64,000 nucleotides of DNA from Cephalotrichum gorgonifer (GCA_900312665.1 ONZQ02000021.1:89886-153885); one strand, 5' to 3'; shown: positions 21,946 to 34,722, counted from the stretch's first letter. The notes: generated by a model not told the origin, from the sequence alone. A program made the numbers and translations.

Positions 21946-23831
21946 GAGAAAATCGTCCTGGATTCTGGCTTATAAGAGGTGGCCAGAAGCCTTCGATATG
22001 TTCATATCGGTGTAGACGTCTTGGTCGTATGTGATAAAGCGGGACCTGCGCTTGATGGTGATGCTCGGGTGCTCCTTCCATCTTCAGGATGGCCGATTTA
22101 CCATTGAGTGTCCACATGAAGCCCGAATAGCAGAGAAATCGTGTGCCTGTCGGCTTGGGAAAGCTGGTGGGTATCCCGGCTTTGAAGTCGTGGCCTGAAC
22201 TTCCCTTGGATGGCTACCATTTTGTCGCGGGAACCGACTATCCGCGAGCCAAACATCACTACTCCAGACCGAGGCCCCTACTCAGACCAAAGACGTACAA
22301 AGGCGCGGCTCAGTTTCAGTTTAGCGACAAGTGATCTGGGGAATACCTCGAGCTTCAACAAAGCACACCGGGACACCAGGCATCCATGCTCGAGAACCCT
22401 TCGCCTAGCTTCTTAGTTTCCCTTGTAGAGGCAATCATTGTCTGCGCCCAAACATGTACCAACAGGATAAGTTTGGTTTACTCCACGGAGGCAACGCGGG
22501 AATCTATGTGACAATAATGTTAATGTGGCGCTACAAATTTGAGGGAGAAGGACAGACGAATAGTACTGATGTCCGATATCCCAATTGAGTGGTAGACCAT
22601 GGCTGACCCGAGATGTCGTCCGGGCCGGCCCCGCCGTTGGTCGCTCCGGATGCCGTCGGCTCCGCTCTCCTGGCGTTGCACCTCTCCATAAATAACAGGG
22701 CCGGGCCAGAGTGCGGCTGGTTTCATGGATCCTCTCTCCTCTCGCCTCCTCCATGGTCCTATATTATAGGGTAATACAGCTATTTACATCCCATCCCTTC
22801 CAAGTCCAAGTGCGAGTTACCAGCACCAACAAATTGCTCGCCCTTCGCTAGTCCGCACTTACACGCGGGATACGTGATTCGATCATCCTGGATCCCGACA
22901 TTAATATCGCATTGGTGACTTCGGCTGGCCCCCTTGCTTTCCGTGGCTGCAAGCTTAATATTGTTCGTGCATTCAGGCGCGCTCACGTGTAAGCCGATAC
23001 CCGTTTCGTGGCTAAAGGCTTAGTATTGTTCGGATCATTCAAGAACGTCCTCAATGGATATCAGCAGAATTCCCCGCCCCTATCGTAGGGGCGACCAAGG
23101 GAACCAGCCCTCGGGTCCTGTAAGGCCGATTCCAGACGAAATGGCGCCGGTGACTTTACACATGGCGTTTTATATTACATGTGCAAACTACTGCCCCGAC
23201 AAGGAGAAGACGGACAGTCATGGGCGCTCTTTATGTATAACTACTGTGCGTTCTTAGTATATTAGTAGATAATAGTACTACTACGTTGGTCGTAGGTGGC
23301 CAAGACCAAGCGCACCAGCGCCCCAGTCCAAGTAACTGGGAAACCATACCTCGCAGCCGGCCGTCTTGGTGTATTCCCAATCCAAACCCTGTCGAGTAAG
23401 CCTTCCTGCTATCTAGATGATTGTCCACAAGGACTAGCTACTCATACATGTTTCTCCCTAACTAGGGTGAGAGCCGGGGGTCGGGGGTTGGGGGAGATTT
23501 GCGCGGAGAATGACCAAGAAGACGTGCTAGCCACCACACACGGATGTCCAGTTCCCCACATAAACACCCATTTAATCGATTCTGCTCCAGTAATTTATGC
23601 CACGCATGTGAATCCGTTATATGTCAATAGAAATACTTCCCGTGCTGGAGCGTGTTAGGGCTGCCTGCCCCCTTGTACCGTTATCTGCCTTGGCATACTT
23701 ATATAACTGCCGACTCCAAAGCTCCAATATGGTAGAAACCTTAGTCCTTATATGTTTAGCGATACTGCACTTTCCACCTTCGCGGAAGCCACCCTCTTTA
23801 CCTTCCCCCAGTTGAATAACTAGTATTCGCT

Positions 23832-25915
23832 ATGGAACCTACCAACAAGCGGACTACCGTCGCCGTCATTGGCCTAGGTATGCCCGAGTTCGATCGGTTG
23901 TTAAACCTTCTCTAGGAAGCTAATAACAGGTATATGTACTGCTTAGGGGCCTTGGGACTCGTGGCTGTGAAGAACCTCATCGAAGAAGGCTTCCGCGTGA
24001 CGGGGTTCGACGGCAACGAGTTCGTGGGCGGGCTGTGGCATTACACCGATGACGACCGGACTTCGGTCCTCAAGAGTGAGAATCGCGCACCAAATCCACA
24101 CCCCATTTATCCAGGACTGACAGAATACTAGCGACGGTCATCAACATCTCGGCAGAACGGGTATGTTCCTGTCTCCCTACATCTCCATCTACACGCTCCC
24201 TGGCTTAGGCCCGGAGTCAAATAACTAACCGTTACCGCTTCCAATATGACTATCTAGGGCTGTTACACGGACTTCCCGTTTCCCAAAGGTTGGAAAGTCT
24301 TTTCCTCTTGCCATCTTGGGAAGCTCATGTCGCTAACGAGTTGTTCCCCTACGTCGTAGACGCACCGCCCCACGTACACGCGCACCACGTTGAGAAGTAT
24401 CTGGAGGATTACACCGACCATTTCCAGCTGCGTCCTCTCCTCCGGCTTTCCACCCGAGTCAAGAATGTTTCCCCGCCCGGGGAGGCGGGGAAATGGGCTG
24501 TTACGCTCGAGGGGACGGGTGAGGTGGAGTACTTTGACAAGGTGGTGATCGCCACGGGCATCAACCAGGTCCCTGTGGTTCCTGATATACCCGGGATCGA
24601 GCAGTTCGCAGGGCGGTGTCTGCACTCTCGGTCGTATAAGAGGTAGGTGCAGGGTTGGTGTACCACGCCTCGTCTCTCGGCCCCCTTTTCCCTCCTACTT
24701 CGGCCATCGTTTGGGAACGTGGGACCTTTCTTGCTGACTCTTAGATTTTCTCAACAGCCCGGAGCCCTTTAAGGGCCGCAAGGTTCTCATCGTAGGTTTC
24801 GGCAGTACTGGTGCGGACACAGCGACGACTCTCGTCGGATACGCAGACAAGATCTACGTCTCCCATAGAAACGGGGTGATGATTGTACGCACCCACCCTA
24901 ACTTCCCTTCCCTTACCAGCCTCGGTAGTTACAACACTTATGTACCTATCCTAACTCCCAAACCCGCCTAAAAAAGGTCCCTCGCAAGAGTAAAGGAGTG
25001 GCCACAGACCACGTCATAACCGAGCGAGCCGACCGGATCATCGGCCTCCTCGAGCGCTTCGCACCCCGCCTAGCCGAGCGCATGGTGAACTCGTTCCTAA
25101 AGAGGCTCCAGGACTCCAGCTTCACAATCCGCCCCGAGTGGAAGCTCTCACCCGAACCCTCCTACAAGGAGTCCATCCCCATCATCTCGGACGAGATCGT
25201 GCGGGTCCTCGAGGACGGTTCCGTCTCGCCCGTCGGAGGTGTCAGGGCCGTAGTGGCCCCCGACACTGTCGAGCTCTCGGACGGGACCAGGCTCGTCGTC
25301 GACACCATCATCTACTGCACGGGGTACAGGATGGACTTTGGGCTCCTCGACCCGTCGGTCGACCCGGGGAGGGAGACGACGGGATGGGCGGACCTCCCCG
25401 GCGCGTCGGCCTGCCCGTTCCCGAAGCTCTACCGCGGCCTGTTCTCGCTGGACTACCCCGACTCGCTTGCCATACTGGGCTGCGCCATCCTGCCGTCGCC
25501 GGCGTTCCAGCTGTACGACGTCGCGACCATGGTCGTGGCGCAGGTCTGGGGCGGGAAGTCCGAGTTGCCTCCCCTCGAAGAGATGAGGCGGGCCGCGGAC
25601 GAACATGTTAGGATGGTATGCTCCGTCGCCGAGAAGAGGAAGGTTCTAAACCCCGGCTCCGTGGACGGGCCGGAGTGGATGGCCTGGGCGAATAATATGA
25701 CCGGGACAGGGGTGGACACGCACCTGGGGTGGGGGTGGAAGGGTATCAAGTTCTGGTTGACGAACTGGAGGCTCTGCGGAATCTTGATGGGGGGTGTACT
25801 CAGTCCGCACTCCTTCCGGTTATTTGAGACTGGGAAGAGGAGGAGGTGGGACGGGGCAGAGGAGGAGATCTGGAGGGTTAATAAGAAGGTCAAAGAGCTG
25901 CGGGAAAAGACCTAG
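23832..25915 (+). CDS. Flavin-containing monooxygenase
   Basis: Seven exons: 23832-23877, 23947-24075, 24132-24160, 24258-24288, 24360-24642, 24758-24884, 24977-25915; 527 residues, all junctions in frame. Residues 10-20 read AVIGLGALGLV, the GxGxxG FAD-binding loop. FAGRCLHSRSYK near residue 160 is the FMO signature (FxGxxxHxxxY/F), VLIVGFGSTGADTA near 181 is the NADPH-binding GxGxxG, and IIYCTGYRMDF near 328 is the conserved C(A)TGY segment. The enzyme would add one oxygen atom to N, S or carbonyl groups using NADPH and FAD; the substrate is unknown. The intron after PFPK has a weak GTTGGA donor but a good CTAAC branch site, and joins PFPK to DAPPHVHAHH as the family requires. There is no signal peptide. 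The neighbours do not form an obvious pathway. Confidence 0.9.
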
Positions 25916-26084
25916 GGAGTGTTTGTCCCTTGTGTGGTGTTCCTAGTTCTTCTAGGGAAGGGGCAACTGGATGTGTATTACTGGATATCACTCTTTTGGG
26001 TTTAAATGCCAGTCATGTTCTTTCATTACCGTAATATACGAATCTTATCCCCCCGCCCCGTGATAAACGCCGTATAATCTCCCC

Positions 26085-26468
26085 TTAGACGCAAACCCCT
26101 GCGCAGTCCGCCCAGCCAGCCTCCGCGGTGCAGTCGTCAAAGGGATTGTCTATACAGTGGAGACCCTCCGGACACTCGAACCCAGCGAAGCCGCCGCACA
26201 TCTCCAGGCCGGGAGGCACGCAGATCCCAGTATCGTCACACGCCATACCGCACCCTCCCTTCCTCGGGTCGTCGACACAGGCGTGATCGTCGGCGCACTG
26301 CAGGGGGCCGTCTCTCCTGTCGCCACCGCAGATAGCGTACTCGTATGTGGGTGCCGGGGGCTCCTCCTCGACATGGCTGCAGGAGGGATCATCCGCCGTC
26401 GGCGCGGCGTGGAGGAAGGGAGAAAACGAGAGGACGAGGAGGGGGAGTGTGTTGATGAAAAGGCGCAT
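26085..26468 (-). CDS. Small secreted protein with two six-cysteine modules
   Basis: Single exon of 127 residues. A hydrophobic signal peptide, MRLFINTLPLLVLSFSPFLHA, is followed by an acidic spacer and 13 cysteines. Twelve fall into two similar modules: ICGG...QC...HACVDDP...GC...AC...GIC and MCGG...EC...HCIDNP...DC...DC...GVC, each with a CGG start, a C(V/I)D(D/N)P core and a closing C. The protein is presumably exported through the ER with disulfides. Size, cysteine content and secretion are those of effector-like or cell-surface proteins of fungi, but no activity can be assigned. It converges tail to tail with the monooxygenase gene, with 169 bp between stops. Confidence 0.85.
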   Translation of the reverse strand: MRLFINTLPLLVLSFSPFLHAAPTADDPSCSHVEEEPPAPTYEYAICGGDRRDGPLQCADDHACVDDPRKGGCGMACDDTGICVPPGLEMCGGFAGFECPEGLHCIDNPFDDCTAEAGWADCAGVCV

Positions 26469-27936
26469 TTCGAGTGGTTTGGAGGCGTTGCTTTGTTAGG
26501 TTGAGATATTGGTGTTGCTCGAGTCTGCGACTTGTTCTTGGGGTGATTGGGAATGTGTGTAGATCAAACTTTGTTTCTCCTAAGCATCCTCCTTTGCAGG
26601 ATATGAGTGGAGGGTATGGAGGTATGGATCTTACTTCTGGGGTGGTTGGAGGTGCTTTGGGGTATGCTGACGTCGCGATGTCTCGTAATTGTGACGGGAG
26701 CTGGATGTAAGTCTTTGGGATTCGGAAGTTCGAGAGCGTCGCGACGAAGGGGGGAATGATAACTAAATATCCAAAATCTGAGATTAAAATCCGTTATTTC
26801 TACGCTTCCTGCTTGGATTGTGCTATGGAACCTGTATATTGAGGGTCCAATATATTAATATAGAGGACCTTGGCTGTGAAGTGGTTTTTGCCAGATACTC
26901 GTAAAGAGACGAGATTGAGCTTATGATTGGATGTTAGTCAACCCGGAAGACTTCGTTCGGATAACATGGTCCCCAAAATAGAACTGTTGCCGATCCGGCA
27001 ATCTATGGAGATCTGAACCTGTAGGCTAGAGCAGGGCAAACTTGGGGATGCCTGCCGGGTAAAGGCAACGAGAGCATCAACCCTTCAAAGTAGTTGCTAA
27101 TATTGTACCACATATGTGGTGTAACGTAATGTGAGATCCAGTGTTTGAGCATGAGACTGGAGGGCCCCGGAATATTGGAAAATCCACCACAGAGAAAAGA
27201 AACTTCTTGATATACGAGGGCTTGTGGGATTCAGTTGCTTGTGGGCGTTCGTGCGCGTGGGAGTTGTGATGCTAGTGGTAGGTACTTGTAGGTCTGTAAT
27301 ACTTGCGTCATCATTTTCCTCTGGGCACAATAATGGTGAGATGGACGAGAATGTGCGATGCAATCGGAGATAACGTTTACCATGCGGACTTGACCCAGGA
27401 ACCGGGTCAAGCCAACTAATCTCACCTCTTGAAGCCAACTCGTATTAATTAACTTTTGAATCGTCAGGGTGAAGAAGTAAAGTGAAGTGATGAACCACCA
27501 CAGGAAGCAGGAAGGAAGCTCCCTGGCGAGCTTCCCCGGATTACATAACATCCTGGTCCCGAGCTTGCAGGGACCAGCGACTGGGCACGGATGCCGTTAC
27601 CGGAGGTTGGGGAGCAAGATGCACGAGGTGGAGCAAAATTTTACTCCTGACTCATCCTCTTTGGTGCTGAACTCGGGAGGCACCTGGTTCTGATTGGCGA
27701 ATTAGGACTAGCGGTGATTCGTGATGGAGGGGCACAATTCACCCCACCACCCACGACCGCAGGGAAGGTGCATCCGGAAGCCGAAGTGTGACTCGATACC
27801 ACCCGAACTCGATATTTTTCAATATTTGTTCTCTCCCTCGTCGCCATTTCTTCTTTTACTTCTGTTACCGCCCCTAATACCATATTCCAACAGACTTGGG
27901 GGAATTGGCGATATCTCTTCATAGCTGACGCCCAAA
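26469..27936. other. Intergenic between divergent secreted-protein and LYS2 genes
   Basis: Should hold both promoters. No frame shows a family motif. The 300 bp before LYS2 are pyrimidine-rich near 27825-27890, consistent with a transcription start. No TATA element is convincing. Confidence 0.6.
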
Positions 27937-30900
27937 ATGACCTCAAGCTCCGTCATTCCCGACCCCACGGTCGACCTACATTGGAATGACTACCGTGGAG
28001 GTGAGTCTGTCCCCAATCGAGCTCCCCAGTGCCTCGCCCTGGATACTTCTGCGTACTAGAACCTCAGACAGCTGACCTGTATCCGTTTCCTAGCTATCCA
28101 CGAGATCTTCGCCTCCAATGCCCAGAGCCACCCTGATAGGCCATGTGTGGTGGAAACCAAGGGTCCCCGCAACCCCGAGCGCGTCTTCACCTACAGGCAA
28201 ATAAACGAGTCGTCGAACCAGCTAGCACACTACTTTGTAGCCCACGGCTGTGAGCGTGGAGATGTAATCATGATCTATGCCCACCGAGGGTGAGTTTAGC
28301 CCCTCCCATCCCATACCAGCCTCAACGCCAACCCCGGTCCCCAAGAATGTCTTGCTTCTGTTCCACGATCACTGCTGACAGCTATCAGCGTCGACCTTGT
28401 AGTTGCCTACATGGGAGCCCTTAAGGCTGGCGCGACCGTCTCCGTCCTTGACCCCCAATACCCCGCCGACCGCCAGAAGGTCCTCCTCGAGGTCGCGAAC
28501 CCTCGCTTCCTCGTGCGGATCCAGCGCGCCACCGAGGAAGCTGGTGAACTAGCCCCCACCGTGTCCGAGTTCATCGCGAACAACCTCAAGATCAAGGCCG
28601 ATATACCCGCTCTTTCTCTCCAGGATGATGGGGAGCTGAAGGGCGGTGACGTGGACGGGAAGGATTGCCTCGAGAGCCAGCTGTCGCTGAAGGCGGAGGC
28701 ACCAGGTGTGTTAGTCGGGCCTGATTCGGCGCCGACGTTGAGCTTCACGAGTGGGTCGGAGGGTAAGCCAAAGGGTGTGCTCGGGAGGCATTTCTCCCTG
28801 ACGTATTACTTCCCGTGGATGGCGGAGAGGTTCGGCCTGTCCGAGAATGACAGGTTCACCATGCTGTCGGGTATCGCGCATGATCCCATCCAGGTAGGCT
28901 TATACATCCCCTTCGGGCCTTGGCAATCCATTATACTCTAACACCTGCTAACTCTCTCACAGAGAGACATATTCACCCCTCTCTTCCTAGGTGCCCAGAT
29001 CATCGTGCCCCCTCGCGACATGATCGCCCACGAGCTTTTGGCGGAGTGGATGAGGGAAAACAAGGTCAACGTCACCCACTTGACTCCCGCTATGGGTCAG
29101 ATTCTTGTCGGCGGCGCCAGTGCCCAGATGCCCGATCTCCACCACGCCTTCTTCGTCGGCGACTTGTTGACCAAGAAGGACTGCAGGAAGCTACAGGACC
29201 TCAGCTCCAACGTCAACATCATCAACCTCTATGGAACGACGGAGACTCAGCGTGCCGTGTCTTACTTCGAGATCCCCTCCAGGTCGCGCGATCCGGCCGT
29301 TCTCGACACCCTTCCCGACATCATCCCCGTCGGCCAGGGCATGCTCAACGTTCAGCTTCTGATTATCGACAGAGACAATAAGAACAGGGTTTGCGATATT
29401 GGGGAGCAGGGAGAATTGTTCCTCAGGGCTGGCGGTCTCGCCCAGGGCTATCTTGGTGACGACGAAACTACGCGCAAGCTCAACGAAGCCAAGTTCCTTA
29501 CGACCTGGTTCGTCGACCCCGCGAAGTGGGCGCAGGACTTTGAGAAGACCAAGCAAGTTGCCCCGGAGCCTTGGATGGACCTGTATCAGGGACCTCGCGA
29601 TCGCATCTACAGGACTGGCGACCTGGGCCGCTTCAGGCCTGACGGATCTGTGGAGTGCACAGGCCGTGTCGACAACCAGGTCAAGATTCGAGGATTCCGA
29701 ATCGAGCTTGGCGAGATTGACACCCACCTATCCCGCCATCCTTTCATCCGAGAGAACGTGACCGTGGTTAGGCGAGACCAGAACGAGGAGCCGAAGCTCG
29801 TGAGCTATATCGTGCCCGAGTCGAAGCGTTGGTTCCAACACCTCAAGGAGACCGCCGGAGTGACCGTGGATGAGGCGGAGGATGAGTCGATGATTGGCAT
29901 GATGAAGAGGTTCAAGTCTCTGTCGGATGACTGCAAGAGCTTCCTCAAGACGAAGGTCCCGCAATACGCCGTCCCTACCATGTTCATCCCCTTGATGCGC
30001 ATGCCCCTAAGTATGTTGACCTGTCGGCTCTTTTATTCTCGGACTAATAGACTAACTAATGTGTGCAGACCCTAATGGCAAGATTGACAGGCCAGCTCTC
30101 CCCTTCCCCAGTTCAGACACCGACTTGGCCCTGCTCAACCGGAGGCCATCGCAGGCGTTTGCTGCCTTGACCGAAACTGAAAAGACAGTCGCCAAGATCT
30201 GGGCCGAGGTCCTCCCCAACCGCACCGCCCGCATGTTCGCACCCGAGTCCAACTTCTTCGAAGAGGGAGGCCACTCGATTCTCGCTCAGCAGATGCTCTT
30301 CAAGGTGCGCCGAGAGTGGAAGGATATCGACGTGCCCATGAGCGCCATCTTCCAGTCCCAGACGGTCGGCGAGTTCGCGGCGGAAATCGACCGTGCCCTG
30401 GACCCGACTGGTCTGCGGCTCGACGTGCCCTTCACCAACTTCGGTAGCAATGTCGAGGACGAAGCTTACGCCGCTGATGCGCGCGATCTCTCCAAGCAGC
30501 TCCCGAAGTCGATCCCGGCCGCAGAGGCCCAAGCCTCCGACTCCCCTGCCACAGTCCTTTTGACCGGAGCGACTGGATTCCTCGGCTCGTACATCCTCCG
30601 AGAGTTCCTTGAGCGGGGTCACCGCGTGATCGCCCACGTCCGCGCGAAGGACGCGGCCGCGGGGATCGAGCGCATTGAGACCATCACCAAGGCCTACGGT
30701 ATCTGGTCCGAGAGCTGGCGCTCCAAACTTGAGGCCGTGACCGGCGATATCGCCAAGCCTAACCTCGGTCTCGCTCAGTCCGAGTGGGAACGTCTCGCGG
30801 GCGAGGTGGACGTCATCGTGCACAACGGCGCCCAGGTGAACTGGATGCTTCCGTACTCTAGCCTCCGCGCGGCGAACGTCCTCAGCACGGTCGCCTGCAT

Positions 30901-31780
30901 TGAGCTCGCGAGTATTGGCAAGCCGAAGAAGCTCGCGTTCGTCAGCTCTACGTCTACTCTCGATACGGATCACTACGTGGCCCTCTCCCAGGAGAGTATT
31001 GCGAAGGGCGGCACAGGGGTGCTGGAGGAGGATGACATGGAGGGGAGCCGCAAGGGGTTGGGGACTGGGTACGGGCAGTCCAAGTGGGCGAGCGAGTACC
31101 TCGTCCGCGAGGCGGGCAAGCGGGGTCTCGTCGGCACGGTGGTCCGGCCCGGATATATTACCGGCGATCCCGTATCGGGGGCGACCATCACGGACGACTT
31201 CCTCGTGCGTCTATGGAAGGGGTGCCTGCAGGTCGGGTCGAGGCCCGACATTACCAACACGCTGAACCAGGTGCCCGTCACGCAGGTGTCGCGGGTCGTC
31301 GTGGCCTCGGCGCTCCACCCGCCCGTGTCGCCGCTCGGCGTCGCGCAGGTGACGAGCCACCCGCGGCTGACGGTCAACGGGTGGCTCGGGGCGCTGGAGA
31401 CGTACGGGTACTCGGTGCCGAAGGTGCCCTACGAGGAGTGGACGGCGAGCCTGAGGGAGTACGTGGCCGACGAGACGAAGGAGGAGCAGGCGCTGCTGCC
31501 GCTGTTCCACCTCGTCGTGGGCGACCTCCCCTCCAACTCGATCGCGCCGGAGCTGGACGACAGGAACGCGGACAAGGCGCTCAAGGCGCTGGGCGTGGAG
31601 GGTGGCGTGGAGGGCGGATGTGTGTCGATTGAGACGGCGGGCGCGTACATCGCGTACCTCGTCGCCACCGGGTTCCTGCGGGCTCCCGAGGGCAAGGGGG
31701 AGAGGGCGCTGCCGGAGTTGGAGCTGGGCGGGGAGAAGCTGGCTGCGCTGACGAAGATCGGTGGGAGGGGAGGCAAATAA
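27937..31780 (+). CDS. lys2: L-2-aminoadipate reductase (alpha-aminoadipate-semialdehyde dehydrogenase), large subunit
   Basis: Five exons: 27937-28000, 28094-28289, 28389-28893, 28963-30010, 30069-31780; 1174 residues. It activates alpha-aminoadipate as an AMP ester, loads it on a phosphopantetheine arm and reduces it with NADPH to the semialdehyde, a fungus-specific step of lysine synthesis. The adenylation domain (about 1-610) shows SFTSGSEGKPKGV near 205, YGTTETQ near 345, YRTGDLGR near 470, GRVDNQVKIRGFRIELGEID near 490 and NGKIDRPAL near 607. The carrier domain has EEGGHSIL with the attachment Ser near 674. The reductase domain starts VLLTGATGFLGSYIL near 770 and has the YGQSK catalytic Tyr/Lys near 939. 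The order A-PCP-R and the length fit the family. The gene stands alone; the phosphopantetheinyl transferase it needs is not in view. Confidence 0.97.
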
Positions 31781-33097
31781 GGGGATATACCTCGTGTTAG
31801 TGAGGGGGGGACCAATTTGAGACCTGAGGGGGAAAATGCATACGAGGAAACCTAAAAGGGGCGTGGGTTATCTAAGAGGGCATAGAACGGGTAAAAATGG
31901 TGCTTGGAGAGAAGGGTATAAAACGGGAGGATGAGAGTTAGAGATCTGGTTAGGATTTTCCCCATGGAATATATTTTGGCGTTTGGGCATAGCCTTGATG
32001 GACCTCGTGTAAGTTGTGATAACGTGAGCCTATAGGATGACGAGTTGCTGGAGAGGAGTTATTGACTGGATGGAACGAGCCTCACTGCTATGTTTGACGG
32101 TCATATGAATCGGCGCGGGTCGGAGTAAGCCCGACGGTTGTGGTTATCACTTGCAGTCCTGCCTGGATCTGATATGGGAGAGAGAGAGAGTGTGTGTGTG
32201 CGTGTGTTTCTCCCTTTCCCCCCTCTCCTCCCTCTTCTCCCCAGGTAAGCATACTGTGGCATCCAGTGAAGTTTCACCCGCTCCCCGCTCGTTTGACCCA
32301 ACACTTATCCCCCCAAAAAACCGATTTAGTTCCGGCCGGAGTATCTCTGGGACTTTACGGGATGTACGGGTGAAAACATGGAGTGTGAGTGGTGAGGGGA
32401 AGGGGTATTCAACCTTGATGAATAATCGAGATCCGGGGCTCGAGGAGAGGTTCGGATAGAGCCGTCCTTCGAGCTTCTAGGCTGAGCTTCCAGGTAGTAT
32501 AAGCGCGAGTATGTCTAACCCCAGAGCACGGGGCTGGAGTTGGTATAGGCCCGGAGACCAGGTACCTTATATCCGGAGGCCCCCTCTCTCCAGACTGGGT
32601 ATAACACCGGGTTTTCTACGGGGGTGTGTGTAAGTCTCTTGACTACATGACCATATCCGAAGTGCCACTATCCAATGTGTAAGAATCCAGCCGGTACGGC
32701 GCCCCGAGTTTCATCTGGCGGTGTTGCTAAGTGTTTCATTAAACATAGTAAGCTTATACGTAAAAGCTAATAAAAAAGGCCAAGATTGAAAGGTATCAAT
32801 GGAAGCACTGTCCTTTATAGAGACTGCAAGGCAGCACAGGCAGGTATGAGCATTCCTTGGTATGTTTCGTGACACTGCGTCACTCTCTGTTCGAATCACT
32901 CTATGTCCGGATTGCTCCGGTTCAGCTCCTTTTCGTCATTCGGCCCTTAATACCGGAGGGTGGACCAAACGGCAGGACGCAACTTCGAACAGGAGTACTT
33001 GGGAATGAAGATCAAGAGGAACATGTACGGAACTCCGCCCTTGTACAAACCAGAGTATAAACAATACTTCTCTGGAACAAAAACAAAACAAAAAAAA

Positions 33098-33200
33098 ATG
33101 TCTCCGCAACGGTGGTTTATCTGTCAGCCAGCAATCTGTGTCTTGAATAAAATGTCTCCGGCGCAGTGGTTTATCTGTCAGCAGCTATGTGTGTTTCTCC
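33098..33200. repeat. Two-copy tandem repeat, 54-bp period
   Basis: ATGTCTCCGCAACGGTGGTT at 33098 recurs as ATGTCTCCGGCGCAGTGGTT at 33152, both followed by TATCTGTCAG and a shared CAGC...TGTGT tail. There is no gene around it. It looks like a recent local duplication. Confidence 0.85.
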
Positions 33201-33389
33201 TTGACGCGCGCTGTCGGGTTGTTACCGGACTCCGAAACTGCGGCGCGCAGGGGTGGCTCCTCGTATTAGTGGGAGTGCGGCGGTCGGGATTGGGCTCATT
33301 TTGGTAATCAAAGGAATTTATGCTCTGAAGGGGGTGACTGCCTGGCCAGGCAGCGAATTACGTGCTTTGTTCCCGCGGGGGGAAAAGGC

Positions 33390-33403
33390 GGGGGGGGGGG
33401 GGT
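33390..33403. repeat. Poly-G tract
   Basis: An uninterrupted G run of about a dozen bases in non-coding sequence, prone to length error in sequencing. Confidence 0.8.
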
Positions 33404-34698
33404 TATTTCAGCGGGGGCATTCGGGATTAAGGGTGAGGAAAGGATGAGGGACCGTATCATACAAGTATTGGTGGTGCAAGTGGGGCCGCTAGGTGGGTTT
33501 GGTGGGGGACATTTGGATTATTCAAAGTAGAGGGGATTCATGGTTGGTATGTGGCCTCTCTGAGGCGGGGCGCTTCATGGCTCGCAAATTTGCCAAGAGG
33601 GTGACGACCTGCTTTATGGAGCACAGAGTATGACGAGGATTACGGACTGCTACTCGAATACGGAGTGAGATGGGGAGGCTGACGGGCGCTGCTCACTTGG
33701 CAAAGAGGAGGTGCGATCCTAAACAATTGGAACAGCAATACATGTCCATTGGAGATGTACCATTTTCGAGGATTTACTTATATCTGTATATATTGCAGTG
33801 GGATGGATGTTGAAGCGCATTTGTGCTCGTACTCCTGATCTCGAAACGAGTGAACGAGCAGGTTTCTAAATGGATATATTCTTGGCGATGGGATGCAGAG
33901 GAGAGGCATGTCTGGGTGTGAATTGAGACCATGTATGCACCTGAAAGGCTCGAAGCGCGGAAGCGAGCAAGAGGGATGTGCATCTCTTTTACCCAGCAAC
34001 TCGGGCCTTGATATAATAGACTTCGTACTTTCAGTATCGCGACCTCCAAGTATTGGTTCTGTTCCATCGACCAAATATTACATAAGGTGTGTGGTCCCGT
34101 TTTGGAAGGTGACCCGCTCGCAAGTCATAATTGAACTTGTACTCATACATGCATGCAGGAAGACACAGAAGAAAAGAAAGACAAAAGAAAAAAAAGTTGA
34201 CGGCGCTAGCTCGAGTATAAAAGGTGAACTAGGGAAAAAGGGAAGAAATAAGTCGATAATAGGATCGGATCTTCCTAGGGCCAAAAAAGGTATCCCCCCC
34301 GCCCCATCGTCTCGAACCCCGTCGTCTCGAAAAGCACCGAACGCCAAGGTGTACTTGTACAGGTCGGTCTCACATCTTCCAGCTTCGGAGGGTCAGTGGT
34401 CGCTCCGCAATCCACCTGTCAGCAGTCAGATTTGAGGTGGGTTGGAGCGAGAGGGACCATGATGGCGAAATGGCGGGGTGTCGGGGAGATCTGGACCCCG
34501 AGGAATTGTGGGGACCGTGCTGGGTTGTGGCCGACTGGACATCCCAGCGTGGCGGCTTCTCGTGGCGGCTCTTAGCGGGGCTAGGTCGACTCAAGAGAGA
34601 GAAGGATATTTGTATCGGTACCTATTAGTACCAAGTGTCCACTCGCATGCTTCTCGCTAGCACAAGACCTCGTCTGCTTAAGTTGCAATTCTTGGCCG

Positions 34699-34722
34699 CA
34701 ATACTTGTAGCCGCAAGTATTG
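34699..34722. repeat. 9-bp perfect inverted repeat
   Basis: CAATACTTG, six bases, CAAGTATTG. It contains the ACTTG/CAAGT word common in the gene-poor parts of this window. Confidence 0.9.

Larger units (their letters stand above)
18301..23831. other. Gene-free region with degraded repeats
   Basis: No protein gene could be supported. It holds a tRNA-like element (about 21025-21112), three AGCGAAG/CTTCGCT modules (21250-21945) and generally low-complexity sequence. The composition and lack of coding signal suggest old, decayed repetitive DNA, but no transposase or reverse transcriptase could be read. Confidence 0.6.
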
